DNA of 64,000 nt from Rhodobacter sp. (GTDB taxonomy: Bacteria; Pseudomonadota; Alphaproteobacteria; Rhodobacterales; Rhodobacteraceae). A program made the position numbers and the translations under genes. Below are positions 38,539-48,938 of the stretch, in pieces. The stretch covers positions 1 through 64,000 of the forward strand of contig JAIYAE010000027.1 in assembly GCA_027489175.1 (NCBI GenBank), written 5' to 3'. Position 1 is the stretch's first letter. Every line of letters begins with the position of its first letter. The notes beneath the pieces were generated by a model. The model was given only the letters and a program-made list of their open reading frames with translations. It had not been told where the DNA came from and did no database searches.

Positions 38539-38695
38539 CGCTTTTCCAGCCCCCCTATACAGCTTGCGCCGTTTCAGGTAGGTGCCCCCAACGGTCGAGA
38601 TTCCGGGACTGTGGGCGAGGAGGCCCGCACCAAGGGGACGTAAGGCCGTTTGGCTTATCGGGCATCATGAGGTGCCCCCCTTTGGAAAGACATTC

Positions 38696-41023
38696 ATGAC
38701 GATGACAAACGTGGCCGCGCCGCTGGCGCAGGCTTTGGCGGACAAGGGCTATGAGGCCCTGACTGCCGTGCAGGCGGCTGTGCTCGCCGAAGGCGTCTCC
38801 GGGCGCGACATGCTGGTTTCGGCGCAGACCGGATCGGGCAAGACGGTGGCCTTTGGCCTGGCGATTGCGCCTGAAATTCTGGGCGGGCAGGACCGCCTTT
38901 TATACGCAGACCAGCCCCTTGCGCTGATCATTGCGCCCACGCGGGAACTGGCGCTGCAGGTCGCGCGGGAACTGGAATGGCTTTACGCGGGCGCCGGCGC
39001 CAAGATCGCCACCTGTGTCGGCGGCATGGACTACCGCACCGAAAAGCGCGCGCTGGAGCGTGGGGCGCATATCGTCGTCGGCACGCCGGGCCGCCTGCGC
39101 GACCATATCGACCGCCGCAGTCTTGATCTTTCGGGCCTGAAAGCCGCGGTACTCGACGAGGCCGACGAGATGCTCGATCTGGGCTTTGCCGAGGATCTGG
39201 AATTCATCCTCGCCGCCGCCCCCGCCAAACGCCGCACCCTGATGTTCTCGGCCACCGTGCCCAAGGAAATCGAAAAGCTGGCGGGCACCTTCCAGAATGA
39301 TGCCCTGCGTATCGTGGCCCAAGGTGAATCGCGCCAACACGTCGATATCGAATACAAGGCCTTCAGCGTCGCCGTCCGCGACCGTGAGCATGCCATCTTC
39401 AACATCCTGCGGTTCTACGAATCGCAGACCGCTATCGTCTTCTGCAAGACGCGGGTGAACGTGAATCACCTGATGGCCCGCATGGGCAATCGTGGTTTTC
39501 AGGTCGTGGCGCTGTCGGGTGAGCTTTCGCAGCAGGAACGCACCCATGCGCTGCAGGCCCTTCGTGACGGCCGGGCGCGCGTCTGCATCGCTACTGACGT
39601 CGCCGCGCGCGGGATCGACCTGCCGGGGCTGGAACTGGTGATCCACGCTGACCTTCCGTCAAACTCTGAAATCCTGCTGCACCGGTCGGGTCGGACGGGC
39701 CGGGCGGGCAAAAAGGGTGTCTCTGCCCTTGTGGTGACGCCCGCAGAATTCAAGAAAGCCCAGCGCCTGTTGCAAGGTGCCAAGGTCGTGGCCGAATGGG
39801 GCGCTGCCCCGGGGGCCGACGAAGTGCAGGCCAAGGATGACCTGAGGATCCTTGAGCATCCAGCACTTCTGGCCGGGGTCGGCGATGATATGGACATGGC
39901 GCAGGGTCTTCTGGACCGCTTCGGCGCCGAAGCCGTGGCCGCAGGCTTTGTGCGGATGTGGCGCGAGGGCCGCTCTGCGCCCGAGGTGCTGTCGTCGGAT
40001 CAGGCCAACCCGCCGCAAAGTGCTCCGCCACGCGAACGGGGTGAGTTTGGCCCCTCGGTCTGGTTCCGCCTGTCGGTCGGCCGCGCTGGCCGGGCCGAAG
40101 CACGCTGGCTTTTGCCCAAGATCTGTGACGCGGGTGGCATCGGCAAGGATGGCATCGGCGCCATCCGCGTGCGTGAGGATGAAACCTTCGTGCAGATCGC
40201 AGCACCCCTGGCCGACAAATTCGGCGCTTCGGTTGAGTTGGACCGTGACCTTCTGATGCAGCGCATCGAAGGTGAGCCGGATCTTGACCGCCCGCGCGCC
40301 CCGTCGGCCAAGTTCGAACGCCCGGAACGGGCCGAGCCCCGCCGGGAAAAGCCCGCCTACGCGCCGAAACCCGCACGTCTGGTAGAAGACGACGCGGCCC
40401 CGCAGCGCGCCGAACCGGCCAAGAAGCCCTATGCGAAACGCGAGGACAGCCCCCGCGCCGCAGCCCCGAAACCCGCCTATGCCAAACCCGCCTCTTCAAA
40501 GCCTGACTGGCAGGACAAGCCCAAACCCTACGCCAAGCGCGAAGACAGCCCGCGCCCAGCGCGCGCACCCTATGATCCGGACCGTGCTGCCCGTCCCGCA
40601 AGCAATGATGATGCGTCCAAGAAACCTCGCTGGTCACCCGACCAGAAGTCGGCCCCTCGGTCGGCTGGCTACAAAAGCCAAGGCGGCCCAGCTGGAAAAC
40701 CCGCCCGGGCCGAGGGTTACAAGAGCCATGCCGCCACCGGCACCGGCTACAAGCCCAAATCCGAAGGCTACAAGCCGCGCGAAGACAAACCGCGTGAGGA
40801 TGGCGACCGTCCGGCCCGAAAGCCCTATGTTGGCAAAGGCGATGACGCGCGCCCCTTCGTGAAGCGCGACGGACCGGCAAAGTCGGCCGGGTTCAAAAGC
40901 TTTGCCGCTGGCGGGAAGAAGCCCTTCGACAAGGCAGGGGCTACTGCGCGCCCGGCAAAGCCCAAGGCCGATGCCAAGGACACCTCCAAACGCTTCGTCC
41001 CGCCAAAAGCGCCCAAGCGCTAA
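38696..41023 (+). CDS. DEAD-box RNA helicase with low-complexity basic C-terminal tail
   Basis: AQTGSGKT, PTRELALQ, VLDEADEMLDLGF, SATVPKE, HRSGRTGRAGKKG; Lys/Pro/Arg-rich tail. Confidence 0.93.
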   Translation: MTMTNVAAPLAQALADKGYEALTAVQAAVLAEGVSGRDMLVSAQTGSGKTVAFGLAIAPEILGGQDRLLYADQPLALIIAPTRELALQVARELEWLYAGAGAKIATCVGGMDYRTEKRALERGAHIVVGTPGRLRDHIDRRSLDLSGLKAAVLDEADEMLDLGFAEDLEFILAAAPAKRRTLMFSATVPKEIEKLAGTFQNDALRIVAQGESRQHVDIEYKAFSVAVRDREHAIFNILRFYESQTAIVFCKTRVNVNHLMARMGNRGFQVVALSGELSQQERTHALQALRDGRARVCIATDVAARGIDLPGLELVIHADLPSNSEILLHRSGRTGRAGKKGVSALVVTPAEFKKAQRLLQGAKVVAEWGAAPGADEVQAKDDLRILEHPALLAGVGDDMDMAQGLLDRFGAEAVAAGFVRMWREGRSAPEVLSSDQANPPQSAPPRERGEFGPSVWFRLSVGRAGRAEARWLLPKICDAGGIGKDGIGAIRVREDETFVQIAAPLADKFGASVELDRDLLMQRIEGEPDLDRPRAPSAKFERPERAEPRREKPAYAPKPARLVEDDAAPQRAEPAKKPYAKREDSPRAAAPKPAYAKPASSKPDWQDKPKPYAKREDSPRPARAPYDPDRAARPASNDDASKKPRWSPDQKSAPRSAGYKSQGGPAGKPARAEGYKSHAATGTGYKPKSEGYKPREDKPREDGDRPARKPYVGKGDDARPFVKRDGPAKSAGFKSFAAGGKKPFDKAGATARPAKPKADAKDTSKRFVPPKAPKR

Positions 41024-41089
41024 GACCTTTGCAACGCTTGGGCCGGAGTTTTTAAAAACTCCGGTCCGGTTTCTTGCAAGAAATCGGCG

Positions 41090-41866
41090 CTACCCCCGCA
41101 GCCTGCGCAGTGCCTCGGCATGCAGCGCGGGCGGTAGCGCCAAAACCCCGCTCGCCTGTGCGCCGGATGTGTTGAAGCGCAAGGTTGCACCCGTCTGATC
41201 GGTCACCACCGCCCCGGCACGTTCAGCGATAAGTGCGCCTGCCGCGATGTCCCATTCCCAGGCGTCCTGCAGGGTCAGCATCCCGTCATGCCGTCCTTCC
41301 GCCGCAAGGCACAGCCGGTAGGCCAGCGAGGCGCGGAAACTGCGATGAATCTCCGGCACCCCGCCCGGCCATTTTTCCGGCAGCAAGTTGGCCTTGGTCG
41401 TCAGGATATCCGCCCCCTCCAGCCGGTCTCGGCGGCTGACCGCTATCGGCTGGCCATCTTTCAGCGGCGCTGACGTCAATGAGGCGGTATAAATCTTGTC
41501 CAGCGCAGGCAGGAACACCACCCCAGCCGTCACCTTGCCCTGCTGCACTATGGCCAGTGAATGGGCAAAGGTTTCCTCCCCGGCCACGAAGGCGCGGGTG
41601 CCGTCGATCGGGTCGATGATGAAGACCGTCTCACGCGACAGGCGCGCGGCATCGTCGGGCGTTTCCTCGGACAGCCAGCCATAGTCCGGGCGCGCGGCCA
41701 GAAGGACGGATTTCAGCATGTCGTTGACCGCAAGGTCCGCCTCGGTCACCGGGCCGTGGTCGCCGCCCTTGTCCCAGACCTTCGGCTCACGCCGCCAATA
41801 GCGCAGGGCGATCCGCCCGGCTTCCCGCGCGGCATCGGTCAAGAGGGCAAGATCACGCTCCGGCAA
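41090..41866 (-). CDS. cysQ: 3'(2'),5'-bisphosphate nucleotidase
   Basis: VTEADLAVNDMLKS, WLSEETPDD, IIDPIDGTRAFVAG. Confidence 0.92.
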   Translation of the reverse strand: MPERDLALLTDAAREAGRIALRYWRREPKVWDKGGDHGPVTEADLAVNDMLKSVLLAARPDYGWLSEETPDDAARLSRETVFIIDPIDGTRAFVAGEETFAHSLAIVQQGKVTAGVVFLPALDKIYTASLTSAPLKDGQPIAVSRRDRLEGADILTTKANLLPEKWPGGVPEIHRSFRASLAYRLCLAAEGRHDGMLTLQDAWEWDIAAGALIAERAGAVVTDQTGATLRFNTSGAQASGVLALPPALHAEALRRLRG

Positions 41867-43196
41867 GGGTCATCCCGTCGATCAGGATGGACGGAACGCG
41901 CGTCGACAGATGCGCGCGGGCGTCATTGGCCGGCACGATCCGCATCAGCATGTCGCGCAGGTTGCCCGCGATGGTGCATTCGTGCACCGGGTGCGAAATC
42001 ACCCCGTTTTCGACCCAGAACCCGGACGCCCCGCGCGAATAATCGCCGGTGGTGGGGTTGATGGTCGAGCCGATCATCGAAGTGACCAGAAGCCCCGTTC
42101 CCATCTGGACAATCAGGTCGTCCCGGCTGTGACGTCCCGCGCTCAGGTCAAGGTTGGTGGTCGATGGCGAGGGCGGCGCGCCGGTCCCGCGGAACGCGTT
42201 GGCGGTGGACGCCATCCCCAGCTTGCGCCCGGTGGCAAGGTCCAGCACCCAGCCGGTCAGGACGCCATCTGACACAATCTCACGCCGCCGCGTCGCCAGA
42301 CCCTCACCATCAAACGGGCGTGAGCCGGAGATACGTGGCCGGTGCGGGTCCTCGATCAGTGACAGGCCATCCGGCAGCACCTGCTTGCCCAGAAGATCCC
42401 GCGCCCAGGACGACCCACGCGCGATGGAACTGCCATTGATCGCCGACAACAGGTGCCCGATCAGCGAGGCCGCAACCCGTTCATCATAAAGCACCGGATA
42501 GGTGCCGGTCTTCGGCTTCACCGACCCCACGCGCTGCAGGGTCCGCTCAGCCGCCAGCTTGCCGATCCCCTCGGCGCCCGGCATGTCGGCGGCATGGGTC
42601 CGCCCCTCACCGGCGTAGTCGCGCTGCATGTCGGTGCCGGACCCCGTGAACGCCACCCCGGAAAGTGAGGTTGAGGTGCGCCCATAGCCCCCCGAAAACC
42701 CGTTCGTCGCGGCCATGTGCAACTGACGGCGGCTGTAGCCGGCGGCGGCTTCGACTTGGGTGATGCCGTCAAATTCCATGGCCGCGGCTTCGACTGCGCG
42801 GGCGGCGGCTTCCAGCGCAGCAGCACTGGGTTCGGGGGCTGCATCTGCCAGTTCCAGCGCGGCAAGGTCCCAGCCTTGCGCAAGCTGCCCAGGATCGGCC
42901 AGCCCGGCATGCGGGTCTTCCGGCGCCTCACGCGCCATGGCGACGGCGCGTTCCGCCAGCGCGGTGATCGTCGCGGTTGAGGTGTCCGAGGCGGACACAC
43001 AGGCCTGCCGCCGCCCCATCAACACCCGCAGGCCGATCTCAACCCCTTCGGACCGTTCGGCCTGCTCCAAGGCACCTTTGCGAATCTCGATCGACACTGC
43101 CGTACCATCCACCGCCAGCGCGTCGGCACTTTCCGCCCCGGCCTTGCGGGCGGCCTCCAGAAGGGCGGCGGTCAGATCGGAAAGGCTGGCGGTCAT
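41853..43196 (-). CDS. pmbA: TldD/PmbA family metallopeptidase-like protein
   Basis: ESADALAVDGTAVSIEIRKGALEQAERSEGVEIGLRVLMG, GASGFWVENGVISHPVHECTIAGNL. Confidence 0.9.
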   Translation of the reverse strand: MTASLSDLTAALLEAARKAGAESADALAVDGTAVSIEIRKGALEQAERSEGVEIGLRVLMGRRQACVSASDTSTATITALAERAVAMAREAPEDPHAGLADPGQLAQGWDLAALELADAAPEPSAAALEAAARAVEAAAMEFDGITQVEAAAGYSRRQLHMAATNGFSGGYGRTSTSLSGVAFTGSGTDMQRDYAGEGRTHAADMPGAEGIGKLAAERTLQRVGSVKPKTGTYPVLYDERVAASLIGHLLSAINGSSIARGSSWARDLLGKQVLPDGLSLIEDPHRPRISGSRPFDGEGLATRRREIVSDGVLTGWVLDLATGRKLGMASTANAFRGTGAPPSPSTTNLDLSAGRHSRDDLIVQMGTGLLVTSMIGSTINPTTGDYSRGASGFWVENGVISHPVHECTIAGNLRDMLMRIVPANDARAHLSTRVPSILIDGMTLAGA

Positions 43197-43302
43197 GGCT
43201 CGTCCCCTTGGCTTCCTGGTTGAGGTAGCCTTGCCCACCGGCCAGTGCAAGGGCGACCGGCCAACCGGGACGGGCGCAGCCACCCGCCTTAGTGCCAGGG
43301 TG

Positions 43303-44811
43303 CTACTTCAATTTCTGGCCATTGGCGAAAAGCCCGCCATCCTTGAACTCGATCACCGAGGTCAATTCATCCGCTGCCGCTCCGGGCCGGGCGAAAAGGC
43401 CCAGCATCATTCGCGGCATCAACGCCTCCTCTGCTGGAATAAGGCCCATGGTGATCAGGTTGTCGATCAGCCCATTCGCTCCCTTGATCGTGATGTTCAC
43501 GCTGCCAGAGGGCGCAGGAACACCCTCGAAGGTCACCAGATCGTTGTTGTCGAAGGTCAGCGCGCCCGTCGCCCCGACCTCGACCCCAACCGCCTTTGCC
43601 AGAACCTCCCGCAAGTTCAGCGAGATCAGCTTGCCGGGCGGCTGCGCGCCATCCTTTTGGACGGCGGGATCCATGATGTCCTGATCCCAGTAGCCCGTCC
43701 CGGTGACGTCCAGGACAAAGCTTGCCGGGCCGCGCGACAGCACGGCCGCCGGATCGACAAGACCCCAGATGTCCTCGGATACGGTCAGGTCAACCAGCTT
43801 GGTCACCATTGAAAACTCTTGCGGCTGGTCAGACTTGGACACAGGCATCAAGAAGCTGACCGCACTTTCGGCAAAGCTTACCGCCACTTCCGGGAACGGG
43901 ATTTCCGGGCCGGAGGCGGTGAAGTCACCGCCCGTGACGGCAGTGCTGTAGGCCATCTTCTCTTTGTCGATCGCCAGGTCAAAACTGCCGCCTGTCAGGC
44001 TGCCCGCCAGTTTCACCGGACCTGTCGCCTCGGCAATATCAGCGTTCAGGGCCATGGCACCAAAGCTAAGGCTGCTTTGCGTCATGAAGCCCGCGTTCAG
44101 CGCGACGGCCATGTTTTCCATGATCTCGGCCCCAAGGAAGTTGCCCTTGGTGGATCCGACAAGATCGGCAAGGGACAGCGTCACCGTCCCCTCACCCCCA
44201 CCGTCAAGGCCCTTTCCGGACAAAGACAGTGCCATGCCCTTGGCCGCGAAATTGCTGTCAAGCGTGGTCGCCTCGCCCTCGGTCTGCACGACATAGCTGG
44301 CCGTCATTCCGGTCAGCTCAAGATCGGCCTCGGTTTCAAGCGGCTGGCCACCGGGGCCAGTCCCCTCGTCCAGCGTGATCGACACCTGCGGCGCGACGAC
44401 GGCATAACTGGTTTCCGTGGCGCTGCCGCCCGCCGTGACCACCGTTCCGGGTTGCGTGACGGTCAGCTTCAGCGCGGTCGGCCCTTCGCCATCATCCGGA
44501 AAGGCCAGTGTCATCGGGTAGCTGTCGGCCATGGTGACGGAAACCGTGCCGTCGCCATTGTCGGTGAAGGTCAGCCTGTCCATGCTGGCTGAAAAGCTGC
44601 CACCGAGCGTGTCGGTGTAGGTCAGGACAAGGCCGGTGACCACAAGGCTGTCTCCGGTTTGCGTGGCGTCGTCAAAGGTCAGATCCTGCCCGGCGGCGGT
44701 GGCCAGACCCTGCCAGCTTTGCCACACCTCTTCGGGCGTGACATCGGCCAAGGCGACCGGGGCGGAAAGAACCAGCGCCAGGGCGGTTGTGCAGGACAGA
44801 CTGCGGATCAT
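43303..44811 (-). CDS. DUF2125-like secreted protein
   Basis: Signal peptide MIRSLSCTTALALVLSAPVALA followed by beta-rich repeats. Confidence 0.65.
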   Translation of the reverse strand: MIRSLSCTTALALVLSAPVALADVTPEEVWQSWQGLATAAGQDLTFDDATQTGDSLVVTGLVLTYTDTLGGSFSASMDRLTFTDNGDGTVSVTMADSYPMTLAFPDDGEGPTALKLTVTQPGTVVTAGGSATETSYAVVAPQVSITLDEGTGPGGQPLETEADLELTGMTASYVVQTEGEATTLDSNFAAKGMALSLSGKGLDGGGEGTVTLSLADLVGSTKGNFLGAEIMENMAVALNAGFMTQSSLSFGAMALNADIAEATGPVKLAGSLTGGSFDLAIDKEKMAYSTAVTGGDFTASGPEIPFPEVAVSFAESAVSFLMPVSKSDQPQEFSMVTKLVDLTVSEDIWGLVDPAAVLSRGPASFVLDVTGTGYWDQDIMDPAVQKDGAQPPGKLISLNLREVLAKAVGVEVGATGALTFDNNDLVTFEGVPAPSGSVNITIKGANGLIDNLITMGLIPAEEALMPRMMLGLFARPGAAADELTSVIEFKDGGLFANGQKLK

Positions 44812-44919
44812 GGCGTTATGCCTTTCGGGTTGAACAAGGTGCGGCATCCTTTCTATCACCCGTTCAGGCGTCAAGGACATCCGCAGCCGCGGCGGGTCCG
44901 GAATTCATGCATTGGGGGA

Positions 44920-45561
44920 ATGATGATCAAGGCGGAAGACCGTGGCGCCTGCCGGATCCTGCGGCTGGCGCGGCCCGAAAAGGCCAATGCACTGACGGCG
45001 GCAATGCTGCGGGACCTTTGCCGCGCCATCGCCAGCGCGGCCACTGCTGGCGCAAAGGCCTTGGTCCTGACCGGCGAAGGCCGCGTGTTTTCCGCCGGTG
45101 CCGATCTGGAGGAGATGGCCACCGGCCTTGGCTCTGACCCGATCTGGGAAGAGGTGACGATGGCCCTCGCCCGCTTCCCCGGGCTGACCATCGCCGCCCT
45201 GAACGGCACGCTGGCGGGCGGGGCCACGGGCGTGGCGCTGGCTTGCGATATCCGGATTGCCGTGCCGGGCGCGCAGTTCTTCTACCCGGTCATGCGGCTG
45301 GGCTATCTGCCGCAACCCTCGGACCCTGCGCGCCTGACCGCCCTTGTCGGCCCGGGCCGCGCGCGCATGATCCTGCTGGCCGGTCAGCGCATCGGCACGG
45401 ATGAGGCGCTGGCCTGGGGCTTGATTGACCGGATCATCCCGCCCGACAGTTTGATGGACAGCGCGTTGGCCCTTGCAGCCGATGCCTTGGCAGCCGATCA
45501 AGGCCATGTCGCGGGTTTGGTGCGGATGGCGCGGGGGGAAACACATGACAAACAGCTATGA
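44920..45561 (+). CDS. Enoyl-CoA hydratase/isomerase family protein
   Basis: RPEKANALTAAMLRDL, GRVFSAGADLEEM, ALNGTLAGGATGVALACDIRIA. Confidence 0.88.
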   Translation: MMIKAEDRGACRILRLARPEKANALTAAMLRDLCRAIASAATAGAKALVLTGEGRVFSAGADLEEMATGLGSDPIWEEVTMALARFPGLTIAALNGTLAGGATGVALACDIRIAVPGAQFFYPVMRLGYLPQPSDPARLTALVGPGRARMILLAGQRIGTDEALAWGLIDRIIPPDSLMDSALALAADALAADQGHVAGLVRMARGETHDKQL

Positions 45562-46489
45562 CACCGGGCGGCTGAACCTGCCCTTCGTCGGCATCTCGAC
45601 CTTCGGGAAGAACCCTTATCAGCCAGACTGGGGCAAGATCGACGCCGATTTCGCCATCCTTGGCGCACCCTTCGACTTTGGCACCCAGTGGCGGGCCGGC
45701 GCGCGCTTCGGGCCAAGGGGAATCCGTGAGGCTTCGACCCTCTTTTCCTTTGGTCATGCCGGGGCCTACGACCATGAAGATGACGTGACCTATCTGGCCG
45801 GTGTCCGCATCGTTGATATCGGCGATGCAGACATCGTCCACACCGACACCGAAACCAGCCATGCCAATATTGAGGCGGGCGTTCGCGCCATCCTTGCCGC
45901 AGGGGCCGTGCCAGTCGTTCTGGGGGGCGATCACTCGATCAACATTCCCTGTATCCGCGCCTTCGCGGGGCGACCGCTGCACATCGTCCAGATCGACGCG
46001 CACCTCGATTTCGTCGACGTGCGGCACGGCGTCCGCCACGGCCACGGCAACCCGATGCGCCGCGCGGCAGAGCAGGACCATGTGACCGGCCTTTCACAGC
46101 TTGGCATTCGCAATGTCAGCTCGACCGCGAAGGACGGCTATGACGCTGCCCGCGCCATGGGGTCGGATATCCTGTCGGTCCGCCAGATCCGCAAGTTGGG
46201 GGTTGAGGCCACGCTTGCCCGCATGCCGAAGGGCGTGGACTATTACCTGACGCTGGATATTGACGGCTTCGACCCCTCTATCGCCCCCGGCACCGGCACC
46301 CCCTCGCACGGCGGGTTCCTGTATTATGAAGTGCTGGAGCTGATCGACGGTCTGACGAAGCAAGGCAACATCATCGGGATCGACCTGGTAGAGGTGGCCC
46401 CCGACTATGACCACACTGGCACCACCACGATCCTTGCGGCGCAAATCCTTTTGAACACCATCGGGCGCATCGCCCATAATCGGAGGTAA
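45545..46489 (+). CDS. speB: Agmatinase/arginase family ureohydrolase
   Basis: LGGDHSINIP, IDAHLDF, TLDIDGFDPSIAPGTGTPSHGG. Confidence 0.93.
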   Translation: MTNSYDTGRLNLPFVGISTFGKNPYQPDWGKIDADFAILGAPFDFGTQWRAGARFGPRGIREASTLFSFGHAGAYDHEDDVTYLAGVRIVDIGDADIVHTDTETSHANIEAGVRAILAAGAVPVVLGGDHSINIPCIRAFAGRPLHIVQIDAHLDFVDVRHGVRHGHGNPMRRAAEQDHVTGLSQLGIRNVSSTAKDGYDAARAMGSDILSVRQIRKLGVEATLARMPKGVDYYLTLDIDGFDPSIAPGTGTPSHGGFLYYEVLELIDGLTKQGNIIGIDLVEVAPDYDHTGTTTILAAQILLNTIGRIAHNRR

Positions 46490-46492
46490 GGC

Positions 46493-47785
46493 GTGGACCA
46501 GTTGCAAGCCTGGCTTCAGGAAGCGGGCAACACGGCCCTTGGCTGGCTGACCTCGCCCGCCGCGCTGTCGCAGCTTGGCCTTCTGGTCGTCGCCTACCTT
46601 GCCGCCCGCCTGCTCTCACGCCGGTTTTCACCGGTCATCGAACGCACGCTGACCCCGAAGGCCGAGTCGACGCATATCCTCGCCCGCCTGCGCCGCTTTG
46701 CACTGCAGTTCCTGCCCCTATTGCTACCGCTGCTGGCCTATGCCCTGACGGCCGCGGGAGAAGGGCTGACCCGTACGCTCTTTGACCAAGGTGAGGTGAT
46801 CGCCTTTGGCAAACGCGTCTTCCTGTTGCTGGCCGCCGTGGCGCTGGTCCGCAAGGTGCTGCCGCCCGGATTCCTGAAACTGATGGGCCGTTATGTGCTG
46901 CTGCCAGTCATGGCGCTGCATGCCGTGGGGTTGCTGGACGACGCAACCGCCCAGCTGAACGCCGCACAGGTCAACCTTGGCAACATCCAGTTCACCGCGC
47001 TGTCGCTGATCCGCGGGGCCATCGCGGGGGCACTCCTCTTCTGGCTGGGGGCCTGGTCCAACCGGCATTCCGCTGGCTACATCAAGGCGCAACCCGACTT
47101 GCGCCCCGCCACGCGGGAGCTTGCCATCAAGGCCAGCGAAGTCGCCATTTTCGGCGCGGCGTTCCTCCTCCTCATGTCGATAATGGGCATCGACCTTACC
47201 GCCGTCGCCGTCCTTGGCGGCGCGCTGGGTGTCGGCATCGGCCTTGGCCTGCAACAGATCGCCGCCAACTTCGTCTCAGGCATCATCCTCCTCCTGGAAG
47301 GCCAAACCACTGTCGGTGATTACGTCGAACTGGACGGCGGCGAGAAGGGCACCATCGTCAAGATGACCGCCCGCGCCTGCGTGCTTGAAACATTTGACGG
47401 CAAGTGGATCGTCGTCCCGAATGAACACTTCATCACCACCCGCGTGGTCAACTACAGCGACCAAGGCAGCGCCAACCGGTATGAGGCGCTGTTTTCCGTC
47501 AGCTATGAAACCGACATCAACCTCGTCCCCGGCATCATCGAGGCGGCGGTGGCAAAGCTGCCCTTTGTCCTGACCGAACCGGATGGCCCCGACTGCGAAT
47601 TGCGCGGTTTTGGCGAGAGTAGTGTCGATTTCGCCGTCGAGTACTGGGTGGCGGGCATTGATGACGGGAAGAACAAATACGGCTCTCCGGTCCTGTTCGC
47701 GGTCTGGAATGCGCTGAAGGAGGCGGGGATCGAGATGCCCTACCCACACCGCGTGGTCGAGTTGCGGAACGCCCCGGGTGGTTGA
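46493..47785 (+). CDS. MscS-family mechanosensitive channel
   Basis: GTG start; GGALGVGIGLGLQQIAANFVSGIILLLEGQTTVGDYVEL. Confidence 0.9.
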   Translation: MDQLQAWLQEAGNTALGWLTSPAALSQLGLLVVAYLAARLLSRRFSPVIERTLTPKAESTHILARLRRFALQFLPLLLPLLAYALTAAGEGLTRTLFDQGEVIAFGKRVFLLLAAVALVRKVLPPGFLKLMGRYVLLPVMALHAVGLLDDATAQLNAAQVNLGNIQFTALSLIRGAIAGALLFWLGAWSNRHSAGYIKAQPDLRPATRELAIKASEVAIFGAAFLLLMSIMGIDLTAVAVLGGALGVGIGLGLQQIAANFVSGIILLLEGQTTVGDYVELDGGEKGTIVKMTARACVLETFDGKWIVVPNEHFITTRVVNYSDQGSANRYEALFSVSYETDINLVPGIIEAAVAKLPFVLTEPDGPDCELRGFGESSVDFAVEYWVAGIDDGKNKYGSPVLFAVWNALKEAGIEMPYPHRVVELRNAPGG

Positions 47786-48938
47786 GGCCCTTGTCATTGG
47801 CGCAGGCCCGGCCGGGCTGATGGCGGCTGAAGAGCTAGCCCAGGTCGGGGTCAAGGTTGTGGTCTGCGACGGCAAACCGTCCATCGGGCGCAAGTTCCTG
47901 ATGGCCGGAAAGTCCGGACTGAATGTCACCAAGGACGAACCACTCGCTGACTTCATCACCCGCTACGACGCCCCGCAGCTTCGCCCGATGCTGGAAGCCT
48001 TCGGCCCGCGTGAGGTGCACATCTGGTGCCGCGCCCTGGGGCAAGAGGTGTTCACCGGCTCCTCCGGGCGGGTGTTTCCGGTGGCGATGAAGGCTTCCCC
48101 CCTCCTCCGCGCCTGGGCTGGGCGGCTGGCTGAGGCTGGGGTGGAGATCCGCACCCGCTGGCGCTGGACGGGGTTTGATGGCGCGGGCTTTCGCTTTGAC
48201 ACGCCCGACGGGGTGCAGGTCTTGAGCCCCCAGGTCACGGTTCTGGCGCTTGGCGGGGCCAGCTGGCAGCGGCTGGGGTCAGATGCAGCCTGGGTGCCGT
48301 GGCTGCAGGAGAAAGGCGCAAAGGTTGCACCATGGAAGCCCGCGAACATGGGCTTCCGCATCAACTGGTCGGAAAAAATGGTCCCTCACTTTGGCCAACC
48401 CGTGAAAGGCGTGACATTGATCGCAGGCCCGCGTCGTGAACGCGGGGAGTTCGTGATTTCCGAACGCGGTCTGGAGGGCGGCGGCATCTACGCCGTCAGC
48501 CGCGACCTACGTGAAGGGGCCGCTTTGGCGCTTGATCTTCTACCAGACCTGACCGCCGCAGAGATCACCACCCGCCTAGCCCGGATGAAACCGTCCGAAA
48601 GCACGGTCAACCGCCTGCGCAAACTTGGGCTATCGAAGACGTCCGTCGCGCTGGTGATGGAGTTTGCCCGAACCGCGCCCTTTGACCAGCTGAAGCACCT
48701 CAATATCCCCCTGCAGGGCCCGCGCCCACTGGATGAAGCGATTTCCGTCGCTGGAGGGGTGGAGTGGTCGTCACTGACCCCTGACCTTGAGCTGCGCGCC
48801 CTTCCCGGCACCTTCGTCTGCGGCGAGATGCTGGACTGGGAAGCGCCAACCGGCGGTTACCTACTGACGGCCGCTTGGGCGACGGGCCGCTGGGCTGGGC
48901 GGGCGGCGGCTCAGCTGGTGACCCCGCCCCGGACTTGA
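47778..48938 (+). CDS. TIGR03862-like flavoprotein (HI0933/BaiN-type)
   Basis: GAGPAGLMAAEELAQVGVKVVVCDGKPSIGRKFLMAGKSGLNVT; terminal stop inside an inverted repeat. Confidence 0.88.
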   Translation: MVEALVIGAGPAGLMAAEELAQVGVKVVVCDGKPSIGRKFLMAGKSGLNVTKDEPLADFITRYDAPQLRPMLEAFGPREVHIWCRALGQEVFTGSSGRVFPVAMKASPLLRAWAGRLAEAGVEIRTRWRWTGFDGAGFRFDTPDGVQVLSPQVTVLALGGASWQRLGSDAAWVPWLQEKGAKVAPWKPANMGFRINWSEKMVPHFGQPVKGVTLIAGPRRERGEFVISERGLEGGGIYAVSRDLREGAALALDLLPDLTAAEITTRLARMKPSESTVNRLRKLGLSKTSVALVMEFARTAPFDQLKHLNIPLQGPRPLDEAISVAGGVEWSSLTPDLELRALPGTFVCGEMLDWEAPTGGYLLTAAWATGRWAGRAAAQLVTPPRT

